This document shows, piece by piece, positions 35,979 to 44,631 of a stretch of DNA of 64,000 nt. Source of the stretch: Drancourtella massiliensis (GTDB taxonomy: Bacteria; Bacillota; Clostridia; Lachnospirales; Lachnospiraceae); contig NZ_JACJKH010000014.1 of the NCBI RefSeq assembly GCF_016900655.1, positions 31,539-95,538 on the forward strand. Direction: 5' to 3'. The first letter of the stretch is position 1; each line of letters opens with the position of its first letter. The position numbers were made by a program, and so were the translations under genes. The notes under the pieces are model-generated. The model saw only the letters and a program-made list of their open reading frames with translations, searched no databases and had not been told where the DNA came from.

Positions 35979-36482
35979 ATGAAAAGAAAGTATATTTATA
36001 CAATAGTAGCTGCAGCACTTCTGGTTTGTCTTGGTATGTCGGTCGTTTTTCTAAGACCGGACAAGGAGCAACAGCTCGTAAAGGAGTTCCTGGATCAGAC
36101 ATTCACCAAAAGCGAAGAAAATGCAAAGTTGTATCAGGCGGTCATGGATTCACCGTCCGTCATAGGGCTGGGTGTAGATCAACAGACACAGAAAGAAACG
36201 GCAGGAAAAGCGCAGCAGGCGTCGGAAGAATTTGAAAAAGCATACAGCACCTATCTGGATTCAAATGGCATGGATGATTTCCAGAATGGACTGTTTGGCT
36301 ATATGCTGGACTTGTATACGGCAGACGAGACGTGGGAGATTTCTGAAACAGAAATCATGAAAGATAACGACGCTTACAAATTCCGCGTCAGCATGAATGT
36401 GGGAGATACGCCGCAGGAAATTCAGGGAAGAGCAGAAGTGATCGATGGAAAGATCGGCAGCCTGGATGTTACAGAGTTATAG
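35979..36482 (+). CDS. Small membrane-anchored extracellular protein, paralogue
   Basis: 167 residues from the ATG after AAAGGAGAG. One membrane segment (about residues 5-24), then FLRPDKEQQLVKEFLDQTF and the same blocks as the protein at 26562, with an identical EVIDGKIG/EIIDGKIG end. Follows the large permease after 57 nt, probably in its operon. Having one copy by lanM and one by the transporter links the two halves of the island and supports a shared immunity or sensing role. Codon use is less AT-rich than the copy at 26562, so the copies have diverged for some time. Confidence 0.75.
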   Translation: MKRKYIYTIVAAALLVCLGMSVVFLRPDKEQQLVKEFLDQTFTKSEENAKLYQAVMDSPSVIGLGVDQQTQKETAGKAQQASEEFEKAYSTYLDSNGMDDFQNGLFGYMLDLYTADETWEISETEIMKDNDAYKFRVSMNVGDTPQEIQGRAEVIDGKIGSLDVTEL

Positions 36483-36499
36483 GAAATACTGGGGAAACA

Positions 36500-36533
36500 G
36501 CAGCAGGATTTAGCCTGCTGCGGTTGATTTTTG
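36500..36533 (+). terminator. Terminator at right edge of the RiPP island
   Basis: GCAGCAGG / CCTGCTGC stem, 6-nt loop, then GGTTGATTTTT. Confidence 0.7.
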
Positions 36534-36592
36534 GTATGCAGAATGTATATACTATAATTGAAATTGAGAAATATCCGGGAAGGAGGAAGCAT

Positions 36593-36931
36593 ATGTCTCA
36601 GGTTTTAAATGAAATATTAAAAAAATACGTGGAAGACGTGCATAAAATTTATGGAGAAAAACTGAGGACTATCATTTTATATGGCTCTTATGCCAGAGGT
36701 GATTTTAGACCGGATTCAGATATTGATATTATGATTCTGGTGGATTTATCAGATGATGAGATAAGGCGGAAGGGACATACACTTTCCGACCTGACTTTTG
36801 ATTATAATTTTGATCATGATTTGGAAATTATGCCCATTGTGAAAAATCGGGATCATTTTAATAAATGGCTCAGGGCATATCCATTCTATAACAATATCAA
36901 GAATGAAGGGGTAGAATTATATGCAGCATAA
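36593..36931 (+). CDS. MntA-like minimal nucleotidyltransferase antitoxin
   Basis: 112 residues from the ATG with GGAGG 7 nt ahead. GSYARGDFRPDSDIDIMIL is the GSxxRG...DxD active-site motif of minimal nucleotidyltransferases; a later Asp is in HDLEIMP. In MntA/HepT systems this enzyme AMPylates and silences a HEPN RNase toxin. The next reading frame, overlapping its end, is a truncated HEPN gene, so the pair is broken. Confidence 0.85.
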   Translation: MSQVLNEILKKYVEDVHKIYGEKLRTIILYGSYARGDFRPDSDIDIMILVDLSDDEIRRKGHTLSDLTFDYNFDHDLEIMPIVKNRDHFNKWLRAYPFYNNIKNEGVELYAA

Positions 36932-37028
36932 TTTAGATGATATTGGCGGAGCCAGAGAATTAGCTATGCATAGAATCAGCGCTGCAAAAATAAGTGCGAC
37001 GAAAAACAACCGGGAATGCATCCCATAG
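36921..37028 (+). pseudogene. Truncated HEPN toxin gene (HepT-like)
   Basis: A 35-codon frame starts with an ATG inside the antitoxin end (overlap 11 nt), the usual coupling of this pair. Its start, LDDIGGARELAMHRISAAKI, matches the first helix of HEPN proteins (A-R-x-L-x-x-x-R-x-x-x-A), but it then runs into a terminator hairpin; the catalytic Rx4-6H motif is missing. The toxin is thus deleted. This accounts for the odd short frame but rests on a short match. Confidence 0.6.
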
Positions 37029-37055
37029 AATGAGAGGCACCCGGTTGCTTTTTCT
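37004..37055. terminator. Terminator after the truncated HEPN gene
   Basis: CAACCGGG / CCCGGTTG stem with A run before and TTTTTCTTTT after; lies between convergent genes. Confidence 0.7.
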
Positions 37056-37085
37056 TTTATTTATCAGCTTATAAACATCATCGTC

Positions 37086-37646
37086 TTACGCTTCAAGAGC
37101 CCAGCGGGCAACCGCTTTTGCGCGTTCCAGATATTCCGGAGTATCCTGACAGGTAGATGTGGAATTACAGTTTGTAAACACTTCGGTGCGGTAGTCGGAA
37201 ATGGTACGGCTTACGCTTGGCAGCGTTACGATATTCCGCACGTGGCGTTTCATCTCTTCCGGATCGGAGCCGGAGCAGGTCAGAAAAATACCGACGCGTT
37301 TTTTCGGCCCGATTTGATAGGATTTGCAGGCGAAGGTGCAGCAAAGCCGGTTGATGACGGTCATCATCTGTGCGGCCATGCAGTTATAGTAAACCGGTGC
37401 CTCAGCGATAATCACATCCGCTTCGTGTGCCAGATGCAGGATATCCATGAAATCATCTTTTTGCACGCATACGCCGGTTTCGGCACAGCCATAGCATGCC
37501 CGGCAGAAGCCGATCTGTTTTTCGCGGATATTTACAAGATGAATTTCGGCTCCATTTTTTTCGGCTTCTTCTTTTGCGGCGGCGATCAATGCGTCTCCGT
37601 TTCCGCCGGCAGTAGGCGTTGTAGTTAAAAGCAGTATATTTTTCAT
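37086..37646 (-). CDS. Flavodoxin-fold NAD(P)H-dependent FMN reductase / iron-sulfur flavoprotein type
   Basis: 186 residues. LTTTPTAGGNGDALI is the FMN phosphate loop; FCRACYGCAETGVCVQKDDF carries the CxxC...C spacing of iron-sulfur flavoprotein-type members; EAPVYYNCMAAQMMTVINR binds the flavin ring. The protein has the full length of the family. Probably an electron carrier or reductase for quinone-like or xenobiotic substrates. GGAGG precedes the ATG. Monocistronic. Confidence 0.85.
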   Translation of the reverse strand: MKNILLLTTTPTAGGNGDALIAAAKEEAEKNGAEIHLVNIREKQIGFCRACYGCAETGVCVQKDDFMDILHLAHEADVIIAEAPVYYNCMAAQMMTVINRLCCTFACKSYQIGPKKRVGIFLTCSGSDPEEMKRHVRNIVTLPSVSRTISDYRTEVFTNCNSTSTCQDTPEYLERAKAVARWALEA

Positions 37647-37760
37647 TATGGTACCTCCTGATAGTTTCTTTTTTCATGATACTACAAAAAAGAAAATGGA
37701 GAAGCCATGTGTTGGTTATAAGGATGAAACCGAAAGGTTTCTACTGTAGCCCGACAGAAC

Positions 37761-38957
37761 CTATCTTGTCATCCACCGTCCGTTTGTAAAGTCCGGGATG
37801 GCAACCGGCTGTCCGCCCATTGCGATGGACTGTTCGGAGAGGACGCTGATGCACATCCAGGAAGCCGCGTCATAGACGTCGATCGGGCAAGGCCGTCCGT
37901 CGCGGATACACTGTGCGAATTCCCGGAAGACGAGGTAGTCCATACCGCCGTGTCCTCCTTTGATTTCGCTCTTCAAGAAGTCTTTCCAGATCGGATGGTC
38001 ATACTGCTCTTCGTATTCTTTTGCATTTCCCCAGTGTTTGTTCCAGAAGAATTCCTCTTCCAGGGAATACAGTCCGTCCAGGAAGACGGAATCGGTCTTT
38101 TCCTCATACATGCCCTTTGTGCCGCAGACTGTGAAATCACGGCTGTAGTAGCGTGGAAGAGAGGTGTCGAGTGTCAGCAGAATCGTCTCCCCTCCGGCAC
38201 AGGTGATGACGGTATTGACAACATCACCCTGAGCAAACCGGGCGTGAAGCAGGGACTGGTCGCAGTCCGGGTGCCGGCGCACGTATTCATTCATCCCTTT
38301 GGAGATGGAAGCGGTGCTTGTCAGAGTGAGCATCCGGTTTCCGTGGTTGATATCAAGGATCCTTGCGATCGGACCGAGTTCGTGAGTCGGATAGTTCTCC
38401 GCATTCCGGTTGAGATAATTTCTGAGACGGTAATGGCGGTTTTCTTTTCCGCGGGTAACCTCGCTTCTCAGATCATGCATATAGCCGCCGCGGCAGTGGA
38501 CGATATCTCCGAATACGCCCTGCTCTTTCATGTTCAGGGCCATCAGCTCCCGGCGTCCGTAACAGCAGTTTTCCATAAACATAAATGGTGTTTTTGTCTC
38601 TTCGTAAGTCCGGACAAGCTCCCAGCATTCTTCCAGACTGTATACGCCTCCGACTTCAATTCCTACCGGGATTCCTGCTTTCATTGCCTGGATGGCAGCA
38701 GGTACGTGGTGCTCCCAGGAGGTGGCGATAATCAAAGCGTCAATATCTGAGCGTGTCAGAACTTCTGAATAATCCAGCTCAGCAGCAGGACGATGCCCGC
38801 AGCGCTCTTCGATCAGGTCCTGTGCCTGTTTGATTCTGTCTTCATAAGCGTCACATACGACAGAAATCTGCATTTCCGGGATATACAAAAGGGTTTCCTT
38901 TAAAAGCATATAGCCTCTGCTTCCCAGTCCGACAAGTCCGATCTTTAATGGTTCCAT
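37761..38957 (-). CDS. Gfo/Idh/MocA-family oxidoreductase
   Basis: 398 residues from the ATG with GGAGG 8 nt upstream. The N-terminal Rossmann fold has IGLVGLGSRGYMLL; the central EVGGVYSLEE region holds the EVP-like catalytic segment (here EVG) and HELGPIARIL the C-terminal His motif. These enzymes oxidise or epimerise sugars, inositols or glycosides with NAD(P). A conserved GYMHDLRSEVTRGKENRHYR segment recalls glycosidase-like GH109 relatives, but the substrate is not clear. Monocistronic. Confidence 0.85.
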   Translation of the reverse strand: MEPLKIGLVGLGSRGYMLLKETLLYIPEMQISVVCDAYEDRIKQAQDLIEERCGHRPAAELDYSEVLTRSDIDALIIATSWEHHVPAAIQAMKAGIPVGIEVGGVYSLEECWELVRTYEETKTPFMFMENCCYGRRELMALNMKEQGVFGDIVHCRGGYMHDLRSEVTRGKENRHYRLRNYLNRNAENYPTHELGPIARILDINHGNRMLTLTSTASISKGMNEYVRRHPDCDQSLLHARFAQGDVVNTVITCAGGETILLTLDTSLPRYYSRDFTVCGTKGMYEEKTDSVFLDGLYSLEEEFFWNKHWGNAKEYEEQYDHPIWKDFLKSEIKGGHGGMDYLVFREFAQCIRDGRPCPIDVYDAASWMCISVLSEQSIAMGGQPVAIPDFTNGRWMTR

Positions 38958-39044
38958 AATCAAGTCCTCCTTCATGAAATCTCATCCACAGCATAGCACA
39001 AAGCAAAGAGAGTTACAATAATCACAATTCTCTTTTCGCCCCTG

Positions 39045-39073
39045 TTTTCCGATGCCTTTTTTTCTGCTATAAT
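39045..39073 (+). promoter_or_regulatory. Likely dnaE promoter
   Basis: TATAAT at 39068-39073 with TTTTCC 17 nt before; the -10 box is perfect, the -35 weak. dnaE ATG follows 24 nt later with AAAGGAGG between. Confidence 0.5.
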
Positions 39074-39097
39074 AGGTACCGGAAAAGGAGGAACACA

Positions 39098-42000
39098 ATG
39101 AGTTTTGTACATTTGCATGTTCATACAGAATATAGTTTGTTAGACGGTTCCAACAAGATCAAGGAGTATGTCGCGCGCGTGAAGGAACTCGGCATGAACA
39201 GTGCCGCCATTACGGATCACGGTGTGATGTACGGTGTGATCGATTTTTATAAAGAAGCAAAGAAGGCGGGGATCAATCCGATCCTTGGATGTGAGGTATA
39301 TGTGGCTCCGGGTTCCCGGTTTGACCGTGAGGCAGGGCACAATGATGACCGGTATTACCACCTTGTCCTTCTGGCGGAAAATGATGAGGGATACCACAAC
39401 CTGATGAAGATTGTATCGAGAGGGTTTACGGAAGGGTATTACTACAAGCCGCGTGTGGATAAAGAGCTTTTGAGGCAGTACAGCAGCGGGATCATCGCTC
39501 TGAGTGCCTGCCTGGCCGGAGAGGTGCAGAAGAATCTGGTGAGGGGTCTTTATGAAGAGGCCAAGAAAGCCGCATACGAGTATCAGGATATTTTCGGAAA
39601 AGGGAACTTTTTCCTGGAGCTGCAGGATCACGGGATGGGCGAGCAGCAGACGGCCAACCAGGGACTTCTTCGTCTGTCGGAAGAGACGGGAATTGAGCTG
39701 GTAGCTACCAATGACGTCCACTATACGTACGCGGAAGATGAAAAACCGCATGACATCCTGCTCTGTCTTCAGACAGGAAAGAAGCTTTCCGATGAGAACC
39801 GGATGCGTTACGAAGGCGGTCAGTATTATGTAAAGAGTGAAGAGGAGATGCGGGGGCTTTTCCCGTATGCCTTGCAGGCACTTGAGAATACGCAGAAGAT
39901 CGCAGACCGCTGCCATGTGGAGATTGAATTCGGAGTCACCAAACTCCCGAAATACGATGTGCCGGATGGCTATACCTCGTGGGAATATTTGCAGAAGCTC
40001 TGTTTTGACGGGCTGGAGGACCGGTATCCGGGAAGTCCCAAGGAACTGGTGGAGCGGCTGAATTATGAGCTGGATACGATTCGCACGATGGGGTATGTGG
40101 ACTACTTCCTGATCGTGTGGGATTTCATCAAGTATGCACGGGATCATGACATTATGGTGGGACCGGGAAGAGGTTCCGCGGCGGGAAGTATCGTGTCCTA
40201 CTGTCTTGGAATTACCAACATTGATCCGATCCGGTATAACCTGCTCTTTGAGCGGTTCCTGAATCCGGAGCGTGTCACCATGCCGGATATCGACGTGGAC
40301 TTCTGCTTCGAGAGAAGGCAGGAGGTCATCGATTATGTAACGAGAAAATACGGAACAGACCGGGTGGTGCAGATTGTTACCTTCGGTACCCTGGCAGCCC
40401 GGGGAGTTATCCGGGATGTGGGGCGTGTCATGGATCTTCCGTACGCCTTTGTAGACAGCATTGCAAAGATGATTCCGACCGAGCTGAATATGACGCTTGA
40501 CCGGGCGCTTACGATGAATCCGGAGCTGAAAAAGCTGTATGATACGGATGAGCAGGTAAGAGAACTGATTGACATGAGCAGGCGTCTGGAAGGTCTTCCG
40601 AGACATACGTCCATGCACGCGGCGGGGGTTGTCATCAGTCAGAAGTCCATCGATGAATATGTGCCGCTCTCCCTTGGATCGGACAATTCTCCGGTGACCC
40701 AGTTTACCATGACGACGCTGGAAGAGCTCGGACTTCTGAAGATGGACTTCCTTGGGCTTCGGACCCTTACCGTCATTCAGAATGCGGCCAGGCTTGCCCG
40801 GCAAAGCACTGGGAAAAAGATCGATATGTCCAGGATCGATTTTGATGACAAGGCAGTCTTTGACTCCCTTTGCAGTGGAAAGACGGACGGCGTGTTCCAG
40901 CTGGAAAGCGCAGGGATGAAGAGCTTCATGAAGGAATTAAAGCCGCGGAATCTGGAGGATGTGATCGCGGGGATTTCTCTGTACCGTCCGGGACCGATGG
41001 ATTTTATCCCGCAGTATGTCAAAGGAAAGAATCATCCGGAACAGATCACCTATGACTGTCCGCAGTTAAAACCGATTCTGGAACCGACCTACGGATGTAT
41101 CGTCTATCAGGAGCAGGTTATGCAGATCGTGCGGGATCTGGCGGGATACACGCTGGGGCGAAGCGACATTCTGCGGCGTGCCATGTCAAAGAAAAAGGGC
41201 GATGTCATGGAGCGGGAGCGCCAGAATTTCGTCTACGGCAATCCGGAGGAAAACGTGCCGGGATGCGTGGCAAACGGCATCGATGAGAAGACAGCCAACA
41301 AGATTTACGACGAGATGATTGATTTTGCGAAATATGCCTTCAACAAGTCTCACGCGGCGGCCTATGCGGTCGTTTCTTATGAGACGGCATGGCTGAAATA
41401 TTATTATCCGGTAGAATTTATGGCGGCGCTGATGACTTCGGTCATCGATAATCCGGGGAAAGTGGCGGAATACATTTATACCTGTAAGGAGATGGGCATA
41501 AAACTGCTGCCTCCGGACATCAATAAAGGATACGGCAACTTTTCCGTGGACGGGGGCGATATCCGTTACGGCCTTGCGGCAATCAAAAGTATCGGACGGT
41601 CCGTGATCGATGACATTATCCGGGAAAGAGAGGCCGGGGGAGAGTTCAAAAACCTCCGGGATTTCGCGGAGCGGATGTCCGGCAAGGATATCAACAAGCG
41701 GACGATTGAAAACTTCATCAAGTCCGGAGCCTTCGACTGTTTCAGCGGAACGAGAAAGCAGCACATGATGGTGTATCTGCAGATCCTTGACCAGATCAAT
41801 CAGGAGAAGAAATATTCCATGGCAGGACAGATGAGCCTGTTTGATATTGTGGACGAGGACCAGAAAAAGGAATTCGATATTCAGTTCCCGGACGTGGGCG
41901 AATACGAAAAGGAGACGATGCTTGCCTTTGAAAAAGAAGTGCTTGGCGTCTATGTCAGCGGTCATCCGCTGGAAGAATACGAGGAGCGGTGGAAGAAAGC

Positions 42001-42562
42001 GATCACGGCGACGACGCATGATTTCCAGTACGACGATGAGACCGGCCGCACGAAGGTCCGGGACGGGGCAAAAGAAACCATCGGAGGTATGATTACCTCC
42101 CGCACCATCAAATATACGAAGACCAATAAGGTGATGGCATTTATTACCATCGAAGATCTGCTTGGCACGGTAGAAGTCGTGATTTTCCCGCGGGATTACG
42201 AGAAGAACCAGCAGTATCTGGAGGTGGACCGGAAGGTGTTCGTAAGGGGACGGGTGTCCGAGGAAGATGAAAGTGCCAGCAAGCTGATCTGTGAGACGAT
42301 TATTCCGTTTGAACAGACAGAAAAACAGCTCTGGATTCAGTATCCGGATAAGGCATCCTTCCTTCAGGAGGAACAGCTTGTCTACTCCATGCTCCATATG
42401 AGTGAAGGCAATGAGAAAGTATTCATTTACTGCCAGGCGGAGCGGGCAGTCAAACAGCTCCCGGCGGGACGGAATGTGGAAATCTCAGAAGAACTCATGA
42501 GCAGATTGACGAACTATTTTGGCAAAGAGCGGGTAAAAGTGGTAGAAAAGTCAAAGATATAG
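39098..42562 (+). CDS. dnaE: DNA polymerase III alpha subunit
   Basis: 1154 residues. N-terminal PHP domain (FVHLHVHTEYSLLDG), polymerase core with GPGRGSAAGSIVSYCLGIT and MPDIDVDFCFERR (catalytic Asp pair), palm motif FQLESAGMKSFMKELKPRN, the helix-hairpin-helix region and a C-terminal OB fold (GMITSRTIKYTKTNKVMAFI). This is the DnaE form without the exonuclease insertion of PolC. Low-GC Gram-positives usually use PolC as the main replicase and DnaE for primer extension. Ends 109 nt before pfkA. Confidence 0.97.
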   Translation: MSFVHLHVHTEYSLLDGSNKIKEYVARVKELGMNSAAITDHGVMYGVIDFYKEAKKAGINPILGCEVYVAPGSRFDREAGHNDDRYYHLVLLAENDEGYHNLMKIVSRGFTEGYYYKPRVDKELLRQYSSGIIALSACLAGEVQKNLVRGLYEEAKKAAYEYQDIFGKGNFFLELQDHGMGEQQTANQGLLRLSEETGIELVATNDVHYTYAEDEKPHDILLCLQTGKKLSDENRMRYEGGQYYVKSEEEMRGLFPYALQALENTQKIADRCHVEIEFGVTKLPKYDVPDGYTSWEYLQKLCFDGLEDRYPGSPKELVERLNYELDTIRTMGYVDYFLIVWDFIKYARDHDIMVGPGRGSAAGSIVSYCLGITNIDPIRYNLLFERFLNPERVTMPDIDVDFCFERRQEVIDYVTRKYGTDRVVQIVTFGTLAARGVIRDVGRVMDLPYAFVDSIAKMIPTELNMTLDRALTMNPELKKLYDTDEQVRELIDMSRRLEGLPRHTSMHAAGVVISQKSIDEYVPLSLGSDNSPVTQFTMTTLEELGLLKMDFLGLRTLTVIQNAARLARQSTGKKIDMSRIDFDDKAVFDSLCSGKTDGVFQLESAGMKSFMKELKPRNLEDVIAGISLYRPGPMDFIPQYVKGKNHPEQITYDCPQLKPILEPTYGCIVYQEQVMQIVRDLAGYTLGRSDILRRAMSKKKGDVMERERQNFVYGNPEENVPGCVANGIDEKTANKIYDEMIDFAKYAFNKSHAAAYAVVSYETAWLKYYYPVEFMAALMTSVIDNPGKVAEYIYTCKEMGIKLLPPDINKGYGNFSVDGGDIRYGLAAIKSIGRSVIDDIIREREAGGEFKNLRDFAERMSGKDINKRTIENFIKSGAFDCFSGTRKQHMMVYLQILDQINQEKKYSMAGQMSLFDIVDEDQKKEFDIQFPDVGEYEKETMLAFEKEVLGVYVSGHPLEEYEERWKKAITATTHDFQYDDETGRTKVRDGAKETIGGMITSRTIKYTKTNKVMAFITIEDLLGTVEVVIFPRDYEKNQQYLEVDRKVFVRGRVSEEDESASKLICETIIPFEQTEKQLWIQYPDKASFLQEEQLVYSMLHMSEGNEKVFIYCQAERAVKQLPAGRNVEISEELMSRLTNYFGKERVKVVEKSKI

Positions 42563-42570
42563 GAAAGATA

Positions 42571-42618
42571 TTGAAAAACGAAAATAAATAGTTTAGTATA
42601 TTACGTGGTTAAACTATT
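42571..42618 (+). promoter_or_regulatory. pfkA promoter overlapped by an inverted repeat
   Basis: TTGAAA, 17 nt, TAGTAT gives a good sigma-A promoter. AATAGTTTA (42587-42595) and its exact inverse TAAACTATT (42610-42618) straddle and follow the -10 box with 14 nt between: a likely operator. The protein that binds is unknown. Confidence 0.55.
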
Positions 42619-42671
42619 CACAGAAAACACATACAGAAATCAGGGAATGACCTAATGGAGGTATAAGAATC

Positions 42672-43646
42672 ATGGCAAAAGAAATCAGGACAATAGGTGT
42701 TTTAACGAGTGGTGGAGATGCGCCGGGAATGAACGCGGCGATTCGTGCCGTTGTAAGAACAGCACTTGGAAATGGACTGAAGGTCAGAGGAATCAGAAGA
42801 GGATACTCAGGACTTTTAAATGAAGATATTATTGATATGTCCGCGCGCGATGTTTCCGATACGATTCAGCGCGGAGGTACGATTCTCCAGACTGCAAGAT
42901 GCCAGGAGATGTGCACAGAAGAAGGGCAGCAGAGAGCGGCAGCGATCTGTAAGAAATATGAGATTGACGGACTGATTGTAATCGGAGGAGACGGTTCCTT
43001 TAAAGGAGCAAGAGCGCTGTCCAATCTCGGGGTGAATACGATCGGTCTTCCGGGAACGATTGACCTGGATATCGCATGTACAGAGTACACGATCGGATTT
43101 GATACCGCGGTGAATACGGCGATGGAAGCCATCGACAAAGTACGTGATACCTCTACATCCCATGAGAGATGCAGTATCGTTGAGGTTATGGGACGTGATG
43201 CGGGATACCTTGCGCTGTGGTGCGGTATTGCCAACGGAGCAGAGAGAATCCTGCTTCCGGAAGAGCATGATTATAATGCAGAGAAGATCATCGAAGATAT
43301 CAAGCTGAACAGAAAACGCGGAAAGAAGCATTACATCATCATCAATGCAGAAGGTGTCGGTAACTCCGTCGGCCTTGCAAAAGAGATTGAAGAGGCAACA
43401 GGCATGGAGACAAGAGCGACGATTCTTGGACACATGCAGCGCGGTGGAAGCCCGACAGCAAAAGACCGTGTCTACGCGTCCATCATGGGAGCAAAGGCAG
43501 TGGATCTTCTTCTGGAAGGAAAGACAAACCGTGTCGTAGGCTACAAGCACGGCGAATATGTAGACTTTGATATCGACGAAGCACTGGAAATGGAAAAGGG
43601 AATTCCGCAGTATCAGTACGATATTGCAAAAGAACTCTCTCTTTAA
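42672..43646 (+). CDS. pfkA: ATP-dependent 6-phosphofructokinase
   Basis: 324 residues. LTSGGDAPGMNAAIRAVVR is the ATP loop, VIGGDGSFKGARAL with GDGS marks an ATP-dependent (not pyrophosphate) enzyme, GTIDLDIACTEYTIGFDTA holds the catalytic Asp (here TIDLD rather than the usual TIDND), and EVMGRDAGYLAL and LGHMQRGGSPTAKDR bind fructose 6-phosphate. It is the committed step of glycolysis. GGAGG precedes ATG at about 10 nt. Followed by a terminator. Confidence 0.96.
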   Translation: MAKEIRTIGVLTSGGDAPGMNAAIRAVVRTALGNGLKVRGIRRGYSGLLNEDIIDMSARDVSDTIQRGGTILQTARCQEMCTEEGQQRAAAICKKYEIDGLIVIGGDGSFKGARALSNLGVNTIGLPGTIDLDIACTEYTIGFDTAVNTAMEAIDKVRDTSTSHERCSIVEVMGRDAGYLALWCGIANGAERILLPEEHDYNAEKIIEDIKLNRKRGKKHYIIINAEGVGNSVGLAKEIEEATGMETRATILGHMQRGGSPTAKDRVYASIMGAKAVDLLLEGKTNRVVGYKHGEYVDFDIDEALEMEKGIPQYQYDIAKELSL

Positions 43647-43662
43647 TTTACCTTGGAGAGCC

Positions 43663-43699
43663 AAAAAGCAGGGGGTATTGCGTACTCCCTGCTTTTTTA
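43663..43699 (+). terminator. Terminator between pfkA and murI
   Basis: AAAAGCAGGG / CCCTGCTTTT stem with inner GTA...TAC and T run. Confidence 0.8.
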
Positions 43700-43702
43700 T
43701 AC

Positions 43703-43731
43703 TTGAAAAGCAAAAACAGAAATTGTACAAT
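43703..43731 (+). promoter_or_regulatory. murI promoter
   Basis: TTGAAA, 17 nt, TACAAT, directly after the pfkA terminator and 33 nt before the GTG start. Confidence 0.65.
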
Positions 43732-43764
43732 GATAGGACAGAAGGTAAAAAGGAGATATGGACT

Positions 43765-44613
43765 GTGAGTAGCAATAAAAAGGCGGCGCCTGTCGGCGTG
43801 TTTGATTCCGGAGTGGGAGGACTGACAGTAACAAGAGAGATCATGCGGCAGCTTCCGGACGAAAATATGGTGTATTTCGGGGACACTGCGAGAGTGCCGT
43901 ACGGAAGCAAATCGAAAGATAATATCATACGTTACAGTCGCCAGATCATACGGTTCCTGCAGACAAAGAATGTCAAGGCTATTGTGATCGCCTGCAATAC
44001 AGCCAGTGCGCTGGCGCTGGATGTGGTGAAAGAGGAGACCGACATCCCGATTATGGGAGTGATTGTGCCGGGAGCCGCTGCGGCTGTCCGGGCCACCAGA
44101 AATAAAAAGATCGGCGTGATCGGAACAGAGGCAACGATCCGGAGCCGGATGTATTCCAAAGTGATGAAGGAGATGCTTCCGGGAGTGGAAGTGATCGGGA
44201 AGCCGTGTCCGTTGTTTGTGCCGATTGTGGAGGAAGGGTTTGCAAAGCACAAGATTGCGGAGGAGGTAATCGATTACTATCTGGCATCGATGAAAGAGAC
44301 GGATATAGACACAATGATTCTTGGATGCACCCATTATCCGCTGTTAAGATCCCGGATCATGAAATATCTGGGAGACGGCATTCAGCTGGTGAATCCTGCT
44401 TATGAGACGGCGATGGAGCTGAAGAAGCTTCTCAGGGAGATGGATCTGCTCAATGAAGGGCAAAGCAGCGCAGAAGAGAGCGGTCAGGTCTGTGCCAACG
44501 GCTCCTATGAGTTTTACGTAAGCGATACGGCGGACAAATTCAAGCAGTTTGCAAATTCCATCCTTCCTTATGATATCCGCACAACCCAGCGGATCAATAT
44601 CGAAGAATATTAA
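43765..44613 (+). CDS. murI: Glutamate racemase
   Basis: 282 residues from GTG, chosen because AGGAGA lies 8 nt ahead and the conserved VGVFDSGVGGLTV follows at once. Catalytic Cys pair: VIACNTASA and LGCTHYPLL; YFGDTARVPYGSKS is the third block. It makes D-Glu for peptidoglycan. The C-terminal tail (about 30 residues past the usual end, KFKQFANSILPYD) is typical of clostridial versions. Followed after 18 nt by the DUF1934 gene. Confidence 0.95.
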   Translation: MSSNKKAAPVGVFDSGVGGLTVTREIMRQLPDENMVYFGDTARVPYGSKSKDNIIRYSRQIIRFLQTKNVKAIVIACNTASALALDVVKEETDIPIMGVIVPGAAAAVRATRNKKIGVIGTEATIRSRMYSKVMKEMLPGVEVIGKPCPLFVPIVEEGFAKHKIAEEVIDYYLASMKETDIDTMILGCTHYPLLRSRIMKYLGDGIQLVNPAYETAMELKKLLREMDLLNEGQSSAEESGQVCANGSYEFYVSDTADKFKQFANSILPYDIRTTQRINIEEY

Positions 44614-44631
44614 ACATGACGGGGAATGATT

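Noticed and set aside
37761..38975. Long antisense frames over the oxidoreductase and over dnaE (39140-40804, 41186-42397)
   Set aside because: They are shadows of strongly conserved genes on the other strand and show no protein family features.
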